Positions 24,121 through 32,674 of a DNA stretch of 64,000 nucleotides are shown here, piece after piece. The stretch comes from JAJRRS01 sp965230275. Its GTDB lineage: Bacteria; Planctomycetota; Phycisphaerae; Phycisphaerales; Phycisphaeraceae. Every line of letters begins with the position of its first letter. Within the stretch, counting starts at the first letter, position 1. The notes under the pieces were generated by a model. It was not told the origin of the DNA and made no database searches. It saw only the letters and a list, made by a program, of their open reading frames with translations. The stretch covers positions 248,001 through 312,000 of the forward strand of contig CBDDKO010000002.1 of NCBI GenBank assembly GCA_965230275.1, in the 5' to 3' direction. The position numbers and the translations under genes were made by a program.

Positions 24121-24750
24121 ATGTCGGAAAAACACCAGAAAAAGATCATCGATCGCTACTACGAGCACCACGACACAATCCAGAGTAACAAGCTTTCTCA
24201 GATCGTCTCGGACCTCTGGCTTGCTGAGGAAGGCACGAACACGACCAAGCTATGGGGGAAGGCTCAGGTCGCGCTGATGCGGATGGGGGTGGATGCGAAC
24301 CGGGTGGCGAAAGCCGTCGGGAAGCGCGACGTCGAGGCGCTCGCGGAGTTGGTGAAGGAGGTGGATGTTGAGGGCGCTAAGCCGCAAGCGGCTGGTGATA
24401 CTTCCGGGGGTGAACCTCAGAAGAAAAAGCCGATCGGGGCGGTGCCGGTGAATGACAAGCGGACGGTCAAGCAGATGCAGGCCGACGTTGCGGCGCGGGA
24501 CGGGTATGACTCGCTTGACCGCGACAACCTCAAGCGTGCGATGAAGGCGTTTAGGAAGAAGCTCAAGAGCATCCGCCGTGATGATGAATCGAAACTCGGC
24601 AACAGGTACACGACCTACGGCAAACAATCGAAGATCACCGCGATCACCCCGCCGAACCAGTACCCGGCGGCGGTGTGGGACAAGCTCGTCGAAGAGGGGC
24701 GACTCAAGCAGGGTGGGCAGGGGACGTACGAGTTGCCGGAGGAGGGGTGA
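24121..24750 (+). CDS. Hypothetical soluble protein
   Basis: 209 aa, not recognised. The N-terminal half is helical (KKIIDRYYEHHDTI, SQIVSDLWLAEEGTNTTKLWGKAQVALMRMGVDANRVAKAV). The middle (about 85-105) is a Gly/Ser/Gln-rich linker, and the C-terminal half is basic with many Lys/Arg. No signal peptide, membrane segment or catalytic motif. The linker overlaps an AGCCGC-AA-GCGGCT palindrome (24380-24393). It is divergent from the sugar operon. The basic, small, helical character could fit a nucleic-acid-binding protein, but there is no direct sign of one. Confidence 0.6.
   Translation: MSEKHQKKIIDRYYEHHDTIQSNKLSQIVSDLWLAEEGTNTTKLWGKAQVALMRMGVDANRVAKAVGKRDVEALAELVKEVDVEGAKPQAAGDTSGGEPQKKKPIGAVPVNDKRTVKQMQADVAARDGYDSLDRDNLKRAMKAFRKKLKSIRRDDESKLGNRYTTYGKQSKITAITPPNQYPAAVWDKLVEEGRLKQGGQGTYELPEEG
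24380..24393 (+). repeat. AGCCGC-AA-GCGGCT palindrome inside a coding sequence
   Basis: A perfect 6-bp inverted repeat with AA loop, preceded by GCTA, in the linker codons of the 24121 gene. Related GCTAAACCGCAAGCG units occur between genes at 53687-53701 and 58276-58290. Confidence 0.5.
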
Positions 24751-24770
24751 GCTGTGTGATCAAGGCGGTG

Positions 24771-25388
24771 CTAAGCAAGCCAGAAGTGCAGCACACAGAA
24801 CAACACAAAGCCGCCTGATACCAGGGCCGACAGGACGATCGATATCAACAGGATCAGCCAGAACAGCGGGTTGATCATCAGGGAGAGCAGCCCGATCGCC
24901 CCGAGGATCGCCATCCCGTCGTCCGACACGGACTTCATTTTCCAGAGCACTTTGCCCAGGAACAGGTAGACCTTCCACCGCTTGAACAGCGACAGCCCGT
25001 CGCCGCTGAGTTCGACCATCTCGTCACGGTATTCTTCCAGTGATTCGATCGATTCGTCCGCGGTCTGGGCGATCTGATTCGGTAACGTAACCACGGCGTG
25101 CAGGATCCGCTGGTAAACCCAGACGACGGCGGTCGGTATCAAGAGCAGGATCAGGGGGACGGGGAGCCAGAAAAGCGAGTGCTGTTGGTGGATCACGAAG
25201 TACCAGACGAACAGCACGAGCGAGCTGACATTCATCAGTGTGATCAGGTAGACCAGGAACAGGCTGCCGCGCGAGGTGTCAGCGACCCGCTGGGTAAGCC
25301 CGACGAGCATGTCGCGTAGCTCTGCGATCTTCTCGGCGTCGATCGACGTGATCACGTCGCCAGTGCTGCTTAGTGTGTCTTTGATCAT
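24771..25388 (-). CDS. Hypothetical membrane protein
   Basis: 205 aa, not recognised. The N-terminal ~45 residues are hydrophilic and helical, followed by two hydrophobic segments (FLVYLITLMNVSSLVLFVWYFVI and FWLPVPLILLLIPTAVVWVYQ), a helical loop of about 60 residues (TLPNQIAQTADESIESLEEYRDE), and two further C-terminal hydrophobic segments. It overlaps the upstream small membrane gene by 4 bases, so the two are coupled. Confidence 0.7.
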   Translation of the reverse strand: MIKDTLSSTGDVITSIDAEKIAELRDMLVGLTQRVADTSRGSLFLVYLITLMNVSSLVLFVWYFVIHQQHSLFWLPVPLILLLIPTAVVWVYQRILHAVVTLPNQIAQTADESIESLEEYRDEMVELSGDGLSLFKRWKVYLFLGKVLWKMKSVSDDGMAILGAIGLLSLMINPLFWLILLISIVLSALVSGGFVLFCVLHFWLA

Positions 25389-25588
25389 GCCCCGGCGCTT
25401 AATAGGAGTGTAGCGATACTAAGAAGTAAGAAAAAAAAGATCACCGGCAGGCAACCCGACTTCTTACCCTGTTTCTTCGCGTCGCGGTTGTAGGCCCAGA
25501 CCATGGCGGCGACGTAGCCGATGCCGAAGATCGTGAGGATGATCACGACGGGCAGGAACAGCAGGGGGTCGCTGAACAGTTCTCTCAT
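25385..25588 (-). CDS. Small membrane protein
   Basis: 67 aa with two hydrophobic helices (FLPVVIILTIFGIGYVAAMVWAY and a C-terminal FFFLLLSIATLLLSAGA) joined by a basic loop (NRDAKKQGKKSGC). It precedes and overlaps the 205-aa membrane protein by 4 bases, which supports translation. Function unknown. Confidence 0.6.
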   Translation of the reverse strand: MRELFSDPLLFLPVVIILTIFGIGYVAAMVWAYNRDAKKQGKKSGCLPVIFFFLLLSIATLLLSAGA

Positions 25589-25625
25589 GGGGGGTAATGT
25601 AGTTGGGGGTTATCTATGAATGCAA

Positions 25626-25654
25626 GAAGCCCACGTTTTGAAAATGTGGGCTTC
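25626..25654 (-). terminator. Hairpin after topA
   Basis: GAAGCCCAC (25626-25634) pairs perfectly with GTGGGCTTC (25646-25654), with a TTTTGAAAA-type loop. It lies 25 bases beyond the topA stop. There is no strong T-run, so termination is likely but not certain. Confidence 0.5.
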
Positions 25655-25679
25655 GGGGTGGTGTGTGATTGATTGTGGC

Positions 25680-28385
25680 TTACGCGGCGTCGGAGGAGCT
25701 GGACTCGAGATCGGCCGGGGTGTCGCCGTTGCCGTTTGAAGCCGGCTCGTCGGCGACGTTGGGGATGTAGCCTTCTTCGATGACCTTGCCTTCGGTGTTC
25801 TTGATCTGCGGGACGGGGTTTTCTTTCTCGTGCTTGCGCCAGGCCTTTTCGAGCTCTGCCTGCTTGTCTTCATCGAGCTTGGACCAGGCCTCACGGCCGC
25901 GGCACTTGGGGAAGCCCGAGCAGCTCAGCCAGAGCCCGCGCTTGGAGTTGCGCATGTTCAGCGGTCTTTCTTCGCACTTCGGGCAGATCAGGTCGGTGAG
26001 GAACGGCGGGGTCTTGGGCAGCTTGACCGTGCCCTTCTTGGGGTCGATGTTGACGATGCCCTTGCAGGTCGGGTAATCGACGCAGCCGAGGAACGGGCCG
26101 AAGCGTCCGGTGCGTTTGGTCATGCCCTTGCCGCAAAGGGGGCAGAGGATGTCGGTCATGGCCGGCTCGACGGGGTTGCCCTCGCGGTCGATCGGCGCGG
26201 CGTAGTCACAGCCCTCGCCCTTCTTGACGAACGTGCTGCAGGAGAGGAATCGGCCGTTGCGTCCGAAGCGGTAGACGGTTGGTGCGCCGCATTTGGGGCA
26301 CTTATGCGGCGCGGGCTCGGTGACGGCCTTGGCGTGGTCAAGCTCTTCGTGGGCCTTGTCGAGCTTCTCTTTGAACGGCCCGTAGAAGTCGGTGAGCATC
26401 TGACGCCAGTCGTGGTGCTCTTCCTCGATCTTGTCGAGTTCGTCTTCCATGTAGCGGGTGTAGGCGACGTCCATGACCTTGGGGAAGGCCTCGGTGAGCA
26501 TGTCGGAGACGACCATGCCCAGGTCGGTGGCGGCGAGGCGTTTATCACGGGGGAACAGCGGCTCGACGTACTTGCGGTCCTGGATGGTCTGGATGATGGC
26601 GGCGTAGGTGGACGGCCGACCGATGCCTTCTTCTTCGAGCTTCTTCTGCAGCGACGCCTCGGTGTAGCGCGGCGGGGGGCTGGTGAAGTGCTGGGTCGGA
26701 TCGACCTTCATCGGGCCGAGCTCTTGCTGTTCGCTCAGCGGCGGGAGGATCACGTCGTCGCCGCCGCCGGGCAGGCCCATGGCCTTGTAGAAGCCGTCGA
26801 AGGCGAGCGTTCGGCCGGAGGCGCGGAAGGTGGCGTCGGGCTTCAGTTTCGAGGCCTGCGCCTTGATGATGATCGAGGTCGAGTCCCACTTGGCGGGCGT
26901 CATCTGGCAGGCGACGAAGCGACGCCAGATCAGGTCGTAGAGCTTGAACTGCTGCTCGTTGAGCTTGCTCTTGACGCTCTCGGGGGTGATGGTGACGTCG
27001 GTGGGGCGGATGGCCTCGTGGGCTTCCTGGGCGTCCTTGTTGGAGGACGAATAAAAGTTCGGCTTCTCGGGCAGGTAGTCGTCGCCGTAGCGCTGGCCGA
27101 TGTAGTCCCGCGCCATGTTCAGGGCTTCGCCCGATAGGTGCGTGGAGTCTGTACGCATGTAGGTGATCAGGCCGGTCTGCCCGCGGGCGCCGCCGAGGTC
27201 GACGCCTTCGTAGAGGCTCTGAGCGGTGCGCATGGTGCGCTGCAGGGCGAAGCCGAGCCGGTTGGCGGCGGCCTGCTGCATGGTGCTTGTGATGAAGGGG
27301 GCCGAGGGCTTGCTGGTCGTGCGCTTGGTCTTGATCGAATCGATCGTGAACGTCGGGCGGTCGTCGGCGACGTGGCCCTGATAGACGCACAGGTTCTTGG
27401 CCGGGCCCTTGCCTTTGGGGTCTTCGGTCTCGATGGTGTTGTCGAGTTCAAGGCCGAGCCGCTTGGCCGCTTTGAGTGCGTCGTCGCGGTTGTCGGGCTT
27501 GAAGGATTCGCCGTCGATGTCGATGAGCTCTGCCTTGAGACAGGCGTGTTTGCTCAGCCAGGCATTCTGCTCTTTGATCGTGGCGGGCTTGGACTCGGGC
27601 TGGTCGGCGAGGAACTGGTTCCAGGCCTGGCCGAGTTCGGCGGTCTTGCTCAAGTCGGTCGAGAACAGGCCGGTGATGCGCCAGTATTCATCGGGGATGA
27701 AGGCGTCGATCTCGCGTTCGCGTTCAACCACAAGACGCACGCCCACGGACTGAACACGTCCCGCGCTCAGGCCGCCGGCGACTTTCTTCCAGAGCAGCGG
27801 CGAGACTTGGTAGCCGACGATCCGGTCGAGGATGCGCCGCGCCTGCTGGGCATCGACCTTGCAGCCGTCGATGGGCCGGGGCGTTTCGAAGGCGCGGGCG
27901 ATCTCGTCTTTGGTAATCGCGTTGAAGACGACGCGCTTGGCGTCAAAGATTTCGACACCAAGCGTATCCGCGAGGTGCCAGGCGATCGCTTCGCCCTCGC
28001 GGTCGAGGTCGGTCGCGAACCAGACGTCGTCGGCCTGCTTGGCGGCTTTCTTCAGGGCGGTGACGGTGGACTTTTTATCCTTGAGGACCTCGTAAGTCGG
28101 CTCGAAGTGGTTCTCCAAGTCAACGCCGGGGACGGGGTTCTTGACGCCCTTGGGATTGCGGGGGGGCAGGTCGCGGACGTGGCCGACGCTGGCCATGACG
28201 ACGTAGTCCGCGCCGAGGTACTTATTAATAGTCTTGGCCTTGGTGGGGCTTTCCACGATGACCAGGTGCTTGCCGGTGGCATCGACATTGGGCGCAGCAC
28301 GACGCCCCCCGGAGCCGCCGGCCTTTTTCTTGGCGGGGGCCTTCTTCTTGGTGGTCTTGCTGGTCTTGGTGGTCTTTTTGGCCAT
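25680..28385 (-). CDS. topA: DNA topoisomerase I
   Basis: 901-aa type IA topoisomerase that relaxes negative supercoils. An unusual N-terminal tail of about 35 residues is rich in Lys, Thr and Ala (histone-tail-like). The Toprim domain follows: HLVIVESPTKAKTINKYLG and ATDLDREGEAIAWHL (the DxDxEG metal site). The catalytic tyrosine lies in GLITYMRTDSTHLS. The C-terminus has three C4 zinc ribbons (CPKCGAP..., CPLCGKG...CVDYPTC, CPKCEER...CSGFPKC), then an acidic/Ser tail. The length is typical for a bacterial enzyme with zinc ribbons. Confidence 0.97.
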   Translation of the reverse strand: MAKKTTKTSKTTKKKAPAKKKAGGSGGRRAAPNVDATGKHLVIVESPTKAKTINKYLGADYVVMASVGHVRDLPPRNPKGVKNPVPGVDLENHFEPTYEVLKDKKSTVTALKKAAKQADDVWFATDLDREGEAIAWHLADTLGVEIFDAKRVVFNAITKDEIARAFETPRPIDGCKVDAQQARRILDRIVGYQVSPLLWKKVAGGLSAGRVQSVGVRLVVEREREIDAFIPDEYWRITGLFSTDLSKTAELGQAWNQFLADQPESKPATIKEQNAWLSKHACLKAELIDIDGESFKPDNRDDALKAAKRLGLELDNTIETEDPKGKGPAKNLCVYQGHVADDRPTFTIDSIKTKRTTSKPSAPFITSTMQQAAANRLGFALQRTMRTAQSLYEGVDLGGARGQTGLITYMRTDSTHLSGEALNMARDYIGQRYGDDYLPEKPNFYSSSNKDAQEAHEAIRPTDVTITPESVKSKLNEQQFKLYDLIWRRFVACQMTPAKWDSTSIIIKAQASKLKPDATFRASGRTLAFDGFYKAMGLPGGGDDVILPPLSEQQELGPMKVDPTQHFTSPPPRYTEASLQKKLEEEGIGRPSTYAAIIQTIQDRKYVEPLFPRDKRLAATDLGMVVSDMLTEAFPKVMDVAYTRYMEDELDKIEEEHHDWRQMLTDFYGPFKEKLDKAHEELDHAKAVTEPAPHKCPKCGAPTVYRFGRNGRFLSCSTFVKKGEGCDYAAPIDREGNPVEPAMTDILCPLCGKGMTKRTGRFGPFLGCVDYPTCKGIVNIDPKKGTVKLPKTPPFLTDLICPKCEERPLNMRNSKRGLWLSCSGFPKCRGREAWSKLDEDKQAELEKAWRKHEKENPVPQIKNTEGKVIEEGYIPNVADEPASNGNGDTPADLESSSSDAA

Positions 28386-28482
28386 CGTGATTGAGTGAGT
28401 TAATCGGCGGGTTCGGTCCGGGTCTCAAGACGCTCTTTTATCCCGGCGGGTTTACGTCTCATCGGTCCGAACAAGGCCCGAC

Positions 28483-28511
28483 ACTTGAGCAGCCAAAAGG
28501 GCCCTTGTCAA
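28483..28511 (-). promoter_or_regulatory. Possible topA promoter
   Basis: On the minus strand: perfect TTGACA (28506-28511), a 17-base spacer and TCAAGT (28483-28488). The -10 is poor. ACTTGA and TCAAGT in the two boxes are inverted copies of each other, which might matter for supercoiling control. Confidence 0.35.
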
Positions 28512-28607
28512 GTCTCAATCCTAAGTAATTGAAAAATAACATATTACGACAGCATGGTGCCACGGGTGTCGTGCCGTCATTCTTAGGGCAGGTGGGGTTG
28601 GGCGGGC

Positions 28608-29597
28608 TTATGGGGCGTATCGGAGGGCTCGATCGGCCAGTTCCGCCGGGCTCATCGCCTCGGCCGGGAGCCAACTGACCTGCTGGAATCGGCGGAGCCA
28701 GGTCCGCTGCTGCTTGGCGAATCGGCGGGTCAGGACCTTGGTCCGTTCGTAGGCGTCGTCCAGGCTCATCTCGCCCGTCATGTGGGCCAGGACTTGCTTG
28801 TAGCCCAGGGCCTCCCGGGCCTGCTCGCCGAGGAGTCCGGCCTCGTGCAGGCGTCGCGTCTCATCAGGCAGGCTCTCGCCATTAGGGCAGGCCGCGGCCG
28901 CGAGGGAGGGGTCGACCTTGTCGGGGAAGAACATCGCCTTGACCCGGATGTTGATCCGGGGATTGATCTGCTCGACCGGCCAGTGCATGCCCAGCATGAT
29001 CGGGTCGTGGCGGTATTCGCGATCCGGATCATCGGCCCACTGCTGCTGGAGCTCGCTGATCGTCTGCCCGGTCATGTGATGGACCTCAAGGGCGCGGACC
29101 AGGCGTTTGCGGTCATTGGGGGCGATGCGCTGGGCGGATTCGGGATCGATCTCGCTGACCCGCTGGTGCAAGGCCGGGCCCTCGGTGCCCTCTAAGGATG
29201 CGCGGAAAGCCTCGTCCTGGCCGGGGCCCTCGAACATGCCTTCTAGCAGAGCCTTGAGGTAGAGGTTCGTACCGCCGACGATGATCGGCGTCTTGCCGTT
29301 GGACTGGAGGTCTGCGATCAGCGCTTCGGCCCGCGCGAGCCAGTCGGCGACGGTGAAACGCTCCGTCGGCTCGACGATGTTGACTAGGTGGTGCGGCACG
29401 CGGTCCATCAGCGCCTGGGGCGGCTTGGCGGTTCCGGCATCCATGTGGCGGTAGACCTGCATCGAGTCGGCACTGAGGATCTCTGCTCCACTTCCTCGGG
29501 TAGTCATGCGCTCGGCGAGTTCGACGGCCAGATCGCTCTTGCCCCCGGCGGTGGGGCCGAGGATCACGATGGGGCGGGTTTTCGAATCAGCACTCAT
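28608..29597 (-). CDS. miaA: tRNA dimethylallyltransferase
   Basis: 329 aa. Adds an isopentenyl group to A37 of tRNAs reading UNN codons. P-loop GPTAGGKSDLAVELA near the N-terminus, then DSMQVYRHMDAGTAKP, VPHHLVNIVEP, PIIVGGTNLYLKALL, and RKRLVRALEVHHMTG. The C-terminal region with RRFAKQQRTWLRRF is typical. ATG at 29597 is chosen because the P-loop then begins at the usual distance; an in-frame start 14 codons upstream is less likely. It lies upstream of topA on the same strand, with 220 bases between. Confidence 0.96.
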   Translation of the reverse strand: MSADSKTRPIVILGPTAGGKSDLAVELAERMTTRGSGAEILSADSMQVYRHMDAGTAKPPQALMDRVPHHLVNIVEPTERFTVADWLARAEALIADLQSNGKTPIIVGGTNLYLKALLEGMFEGPGQDEAFRASLEGTEGPALHQRVSEIDPESAQRIAPNDRKRLVRALEVHHMTGQTISELQQQWADDPDREYRHDPIMLGMHWPVEQINPRINIRVKAMFFPDKVDPSLAAAACPNGESLPDETRRLHEAGLLGEQAREALGYKQVLAHMTGEMSLDDAYERTKVLTRRFAKQQRTWLRRFQQVSWLPAEAMSPAELADRALRYAP

Positions 29598-29630
29598 CCG
29601 GGCATTGTAGTGAATACGGTGGAGCAGATT

Positions 29631-29752
29631 TAGCCACAAAAAGGCACATAATCCACATAAGCAAGCGCCACAAGACAGTCGTCATAGGTTATGCCCAGAC
29701 CCGACCCCAATACCTAAATCCCCTTGTGTTCTTCTGTGCCTTTTCGTGGCTA
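29631..29752. repeat. Inverted repeat TAGCCAC...GTGGCTA between miaA and recG
   Basis: An 18-base arm at 29631-29648 (TAGCCACAAAAAGGCACA) is complementary to 29735-29752 with a single mismatch. It fills the divergent miaA/recG intergenic region. The same TAGCCAC...GTGGCTA ends are seen in the repeat at 49319-49402. Confidence 0.7.
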
Positions 29753-29776
29753 CATGTCTTCACTTAGAATCACCCC

Positions 29777-31936
29777 ATGCCAGAGGCCAAGCCAGACGCC
29801 CAACCGATCCGCTTAAGCTCGAAGGTCAGCGACCTGCACGGCGTCGGCAAGAACCGGGCGAGGCTGTTTGCCCGGCTTGAGATCCTTACCGTCAGCGATC
29901 TGATCCGCCACCTGCCCATGCGGTACGAGCATGAGGCCGAGGAGGGATTGGTCGGTCAGTTACAGCCGGGCACGATCGGTACGGCAAGGGGCGTGATCCA
30001 GTCGGCGCAGTGGACGCCGGGGCAGTATGGTCGGAAGGGCCGGTTCACCGCGACGCTGGTTGATGACGCGGGCACGCTGAGCCTGACCTGGTTCAACGCC
30101 GGGTATCTTCGCGAAAAGATCCACCCCGGCCTGACCGTGCGCGTTCAGGGGAAGGTCAAGCTGTTCAACAACTACCCGCAGATGGTGAATCCCAAGTGGG
30201 AGCCGCTTGCCGATGCTGAAGCTGCGCCCGTGCGGGAGGCGCGTCTTCGGCCGGTGTACCCCGCGACGGAGGACCTGCCCAGTGCGGTGATCGAGAAGAC
30301 CATCGCCGGGGCATTGAGGCATGTGGCCGATGATCTGGTTGATCCGTTGCCGGCGGCGCTGCTGAAGCATCACGAGATGCCGCCGCTGAAGCAGGCGTTT
30401 CAGTGGGCGCATCTGCCGGACCATCAGGAAGAAGCCTCGGCTGCACGTCGGCGATTGGCGTTCAACGAGTTGTTGCTATTGCAACTGGGCATCGCGATGA
30501 AGCGGGCCTTCGTTCATGAAAAACTTGCCGCGCCGGAGTTGAAGTTCTCCAAGGCGATCGACAAACACATCCGGGCCCGGTTCCCGTTTGAGCTGACCGA
30601 GCAGCAGGACCTGGCGGTGAAAGAGATCGCTGGTGACCTGGCTAAGCCGATCCCGATGAATCGGCTGCTGCAGGGGGATGTCGGGGCGGGCAAGACGGTG
30701 GTGGCGCTGTATGCGCTGCTCTTGGCGGTTGCCGACCGGACGCAGGGCGTGTTGCTCGCGCCGACGGAATTATTGGCAGAGCAGCACCACGGGTCGATCA
30801 ATCGCATGCTGCACGGCTCGGATGTGAACGTTGCGCTGCTAACCAGCGCCCATCCACCTAAGGCAGGCGGCGAGCGTGATCAACTGCTGGAGGATATCGC
30901 GGAGGGCAAGATCGACATCGTGGTCGGGACGCACGCGCTGCTGGCGGATCACGTGAAGTTCCACACGCTGGCGGTCGCGGTCATCGATGAGCAGCACCGG
31001 TTTGGCGTCATGCAGCGGGCGGCGTTCCGTGATGCCAACCGGCACACCAAACCCGGGCCGGACGGCAAACGGCACATCCCGCACCACCTGGTCATGACCG
31101 CCACGCCGATCCCGCGCACGCTCAGCCTCACGCTGTTTGGAGACCTCGATATCTCGACGATCCATGGGCTGCCTCCTGGTCGCACGCCGATCACCAATCG
31201 GGTGGTGACCCGTGACAAGTCCGATGAGGTCTACACGTATCTGCGTACCCGTCTGGAACGTGGCGAGCAGGCGTATGTCGTCGTCCCGGCGATCGATGCG
31301 GCTGGGAAGGAGAGCGATAAGCAGCTGACCAACGTGCGTGACCACGCCAAGCTGTTGCAGGACAAGTACTGCCAGGGGTACAAGGTCGCGACGGTGCATG
31401 GCCGACTGAAGCGCGAGTCGCGCGAACGGATCATGAAGAAGTTCCGTGAGGGCGAGGTGCACGTCCTTGTTGCGACGACGGTGATAGAGGTGGGTGTTGA
31501 TGTTCCGAATGCGACGGTGATGATTATCGAGCATGCCGAGCGGTTCGGGCTGGCGCAGCTGCATCAGCTACGCGGCAGGATCGGCCGGGGCGACCATGGA
31601 CGGCGGAGCCTGTGTGTGTTCATCTCCGAACCGACGACCGAGGACGCCGAGCAGCGGCTGAGCGCGATTGCGGCGTCAACGGACGGCTTCAAGATCGCTG
31701 AGCAGGACCTTGAAATCCGCGGCATGGGCGACTTCTTCGGCACACGCCAGTCCGGCCTGCCGCCGCTGAGCGTCGCGCAGATACCCGATGACATGGACCT
31801 GCTGCATATGGCAAAGCGTGACGCGCAAGCCATCATCGACGCTGATCCATTTTTACACGAAGACACACACAAAGCCCTGCGTAAAGTCCTCATGCAGCAG
31901 TATGGGGAAGCGATGGGGCTGATCGACGTGGGATAA
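29777..31936 (+). CDS. recG: ATP-dependent DNA helicase RecG
   Basis: 719 aa. Remodels stalled replication forks and Holliday junctions. The N-terminal wedge/OB domain begins with the usual DLHGVGKNRARLFARL. Helicase motifs: Walker A LLQGDVGAGKTVVA, DEQH box (VIDEQHRFGV), motif III MTATPIPRT, motif V ATTVIEVGVDVPNA, and motif VI QLRGRIGRG. The C-terminal TFGTR-type segment is present (FFGTRQSGLPPL). Full length. Confidence 0.97.
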   Translation: MPEAKPDAQPIRLSSKVSDLHGVGKNRARLFARLEILTVSDLIRHLPMRYEHEAEEGLVGQLQPGTIGTARGVIQSAQWTPGQYGRKGRFTATLVDDAGTLSLTWFNAGYLREKIHPGLTVRVQGKVKLFNNYPQMVNPKWEPLADAEAAPVREARLRPVYPATEDLPSAVIEKTIAGALRHVADDLVDPLPAALLKHHEMPPLKQAFQWAHLPDHQEEASAARRRLAFNELLLLQLGIAMKRAFVHEKLAAPELKFSKAIDKHIRARFPFELTEQQDLAVKEIAGDLAKPIPMNRLLQGDVGAGKTVVALYALLLAVADRTQGVLLAPTELLAEQHHGSINRMLHGSDVNVALLTSAHPPKAGGERDQLLEDIAEGKIDIVVGTHALLADHVKFHTLAVAVIDEQHRFGVMQRAAFRDANRHTKPGPDGKRHIPHHLVMTATPIPRTLSLTLFGDLDISTIHGLPPGRTPITNRVVTRDKSDEVYTYLRTRLERGEQAYVVVPAIDAAGKESDKQLTNVRDHAKLLQDKYCQGYKVATVHGRLKRESRERIMKKFREGEVHVLVATTVIEVGVDVPNATVMIIEHAERFGLAQLHQLRGRIGRGDHGRRSLCVFISEPTTEDAEQRLSAIAASTDGFKIAEQDLEIRGMGDFFGTRQSGLPPLSVAQIPDDMDLLHMAKRDAQAIIDADPFLHEDTHKALRKVLMQQYGEAMGLIDVG

Positions 31937-31947
31937 GAGGGGGATTC

Positions 31948-32100
31948 ACCACAGAGGTCACAGAGAACACAGAGACAGGAAATAGAGTGATCCACAGATT
32001 GGCAGGAGGTGCAGGATAGGAGAGTAGAACCGTTTTACTATCCTGTTTGTCCTGTCTATCTGTGGATGAATGGCTCTGTGTTCTCTGTGTGCTCTGTGGT
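31948..32100. repeat. Nested long inverted repeat downstream of recG
   Basis: Outer arms 31948-31974 (ACCACAGAGGTCACAGAG...) and 32074-32100 are complementary over 27 bases with two mismatches. Inner arms 31988-32019 (TGATCCACAGATTGGCAGG...) and 32038-32069 are complementary with a few mismatches. The 150-base unit could form a long hairpin on either strand. It lies between convergent recG and tadA. Confidence 0.8.
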
Positions 32101-32119
32101 TAAATGTATATCTCAATGG

Positions 32120-32620
32120 TTAAGTCTGATCGATTCCAGGTGTCGGCTTGGGCGGTTTGTCGTTGCCGCGGCGGGCCTGGAAGAAGGCTTGAAGCACGGC
32201 GACGCATTCATCACGCAGCACGTCGGCTTGTACCTGAAGGCGGTGGTTGAAGCGGGCGTCGGTGCAGATTTCGTAGAGCGTGTGGACGCATCCCATCTTG
32301 GGGTCGGGGGCGCCGTAGATCAGGCGGTCGATCCGGCTGTTGACCAGGGCGCCAGCGCACATAGGGCAGGGTTCGAGGGTGACAGCGATCGCGCAGCCGT
32401 CCAACCGCCATGAACCGACATTGGAGGCGGCTTCTTTCAGCGCGAGGATTTCGGCGTGCGCGGTGGGGTCGGCGGTGGATTCGCGCAGGTTGTGAGCTTT
32501 GGCCAGGACGTCATCGCCTCGGTAGACCACTGCGCCGATCGGCACCTCGCCCATCGCGGCGGCCTTCTTCGCTTCGCTTAGCGCTAGCCGCATCATCTGG
32601 ATGTCGTGATCGCTGCACAT
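32120..32620 (-). CDS. tadA: tRNA adenosine-34 deaminase TadA
   Basis: 166 aa. Deaminates A34 of tRNA-Arg(ACG) to inosine. Zinc site: HAEILALKEA (His and catalytic Glu) and PCPMCAGAL (two Cys). MGEVPIGAVV and NSRIDRLIYGAPDPKMGC are typical of TadA rather than of other cytidine deaminases. ATG at 32620 is chosen because it gives the normal length; the frame upstream of it runs 149 codons without family similarity. The glycerate kinase gene starts 55 bases away on the opposite strand. Confidence 0.95.
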   Translation of the reverse strand: MCSDHDIQMMRLALSEAKKAAAMGEVPIGAVVYRGDDVLAKAHNLRESTADPTAHAEILALKEAASNVGSWRLDGCAIAVTLEPCPMCAGALVNSRIDRLIYGAPDPKMGCVHTLYEICTDARFNHRLQVQADVLRDECVAVLQAFFQARRGNDKPPKPTPGIDQT

Positions 32621-32674
32621 CGGCAAGAGTGTAGCCGACTGGGGGAGCACGATGAAGCGCGATACACTCAGGCG

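Noticed and set aside
25830..28394. Two long plus-strand open frames opposite topA
   Set aside because: Low-complexity Leu/Gly/Val/Asp translations without motifs; the opposite strand is a full topA.
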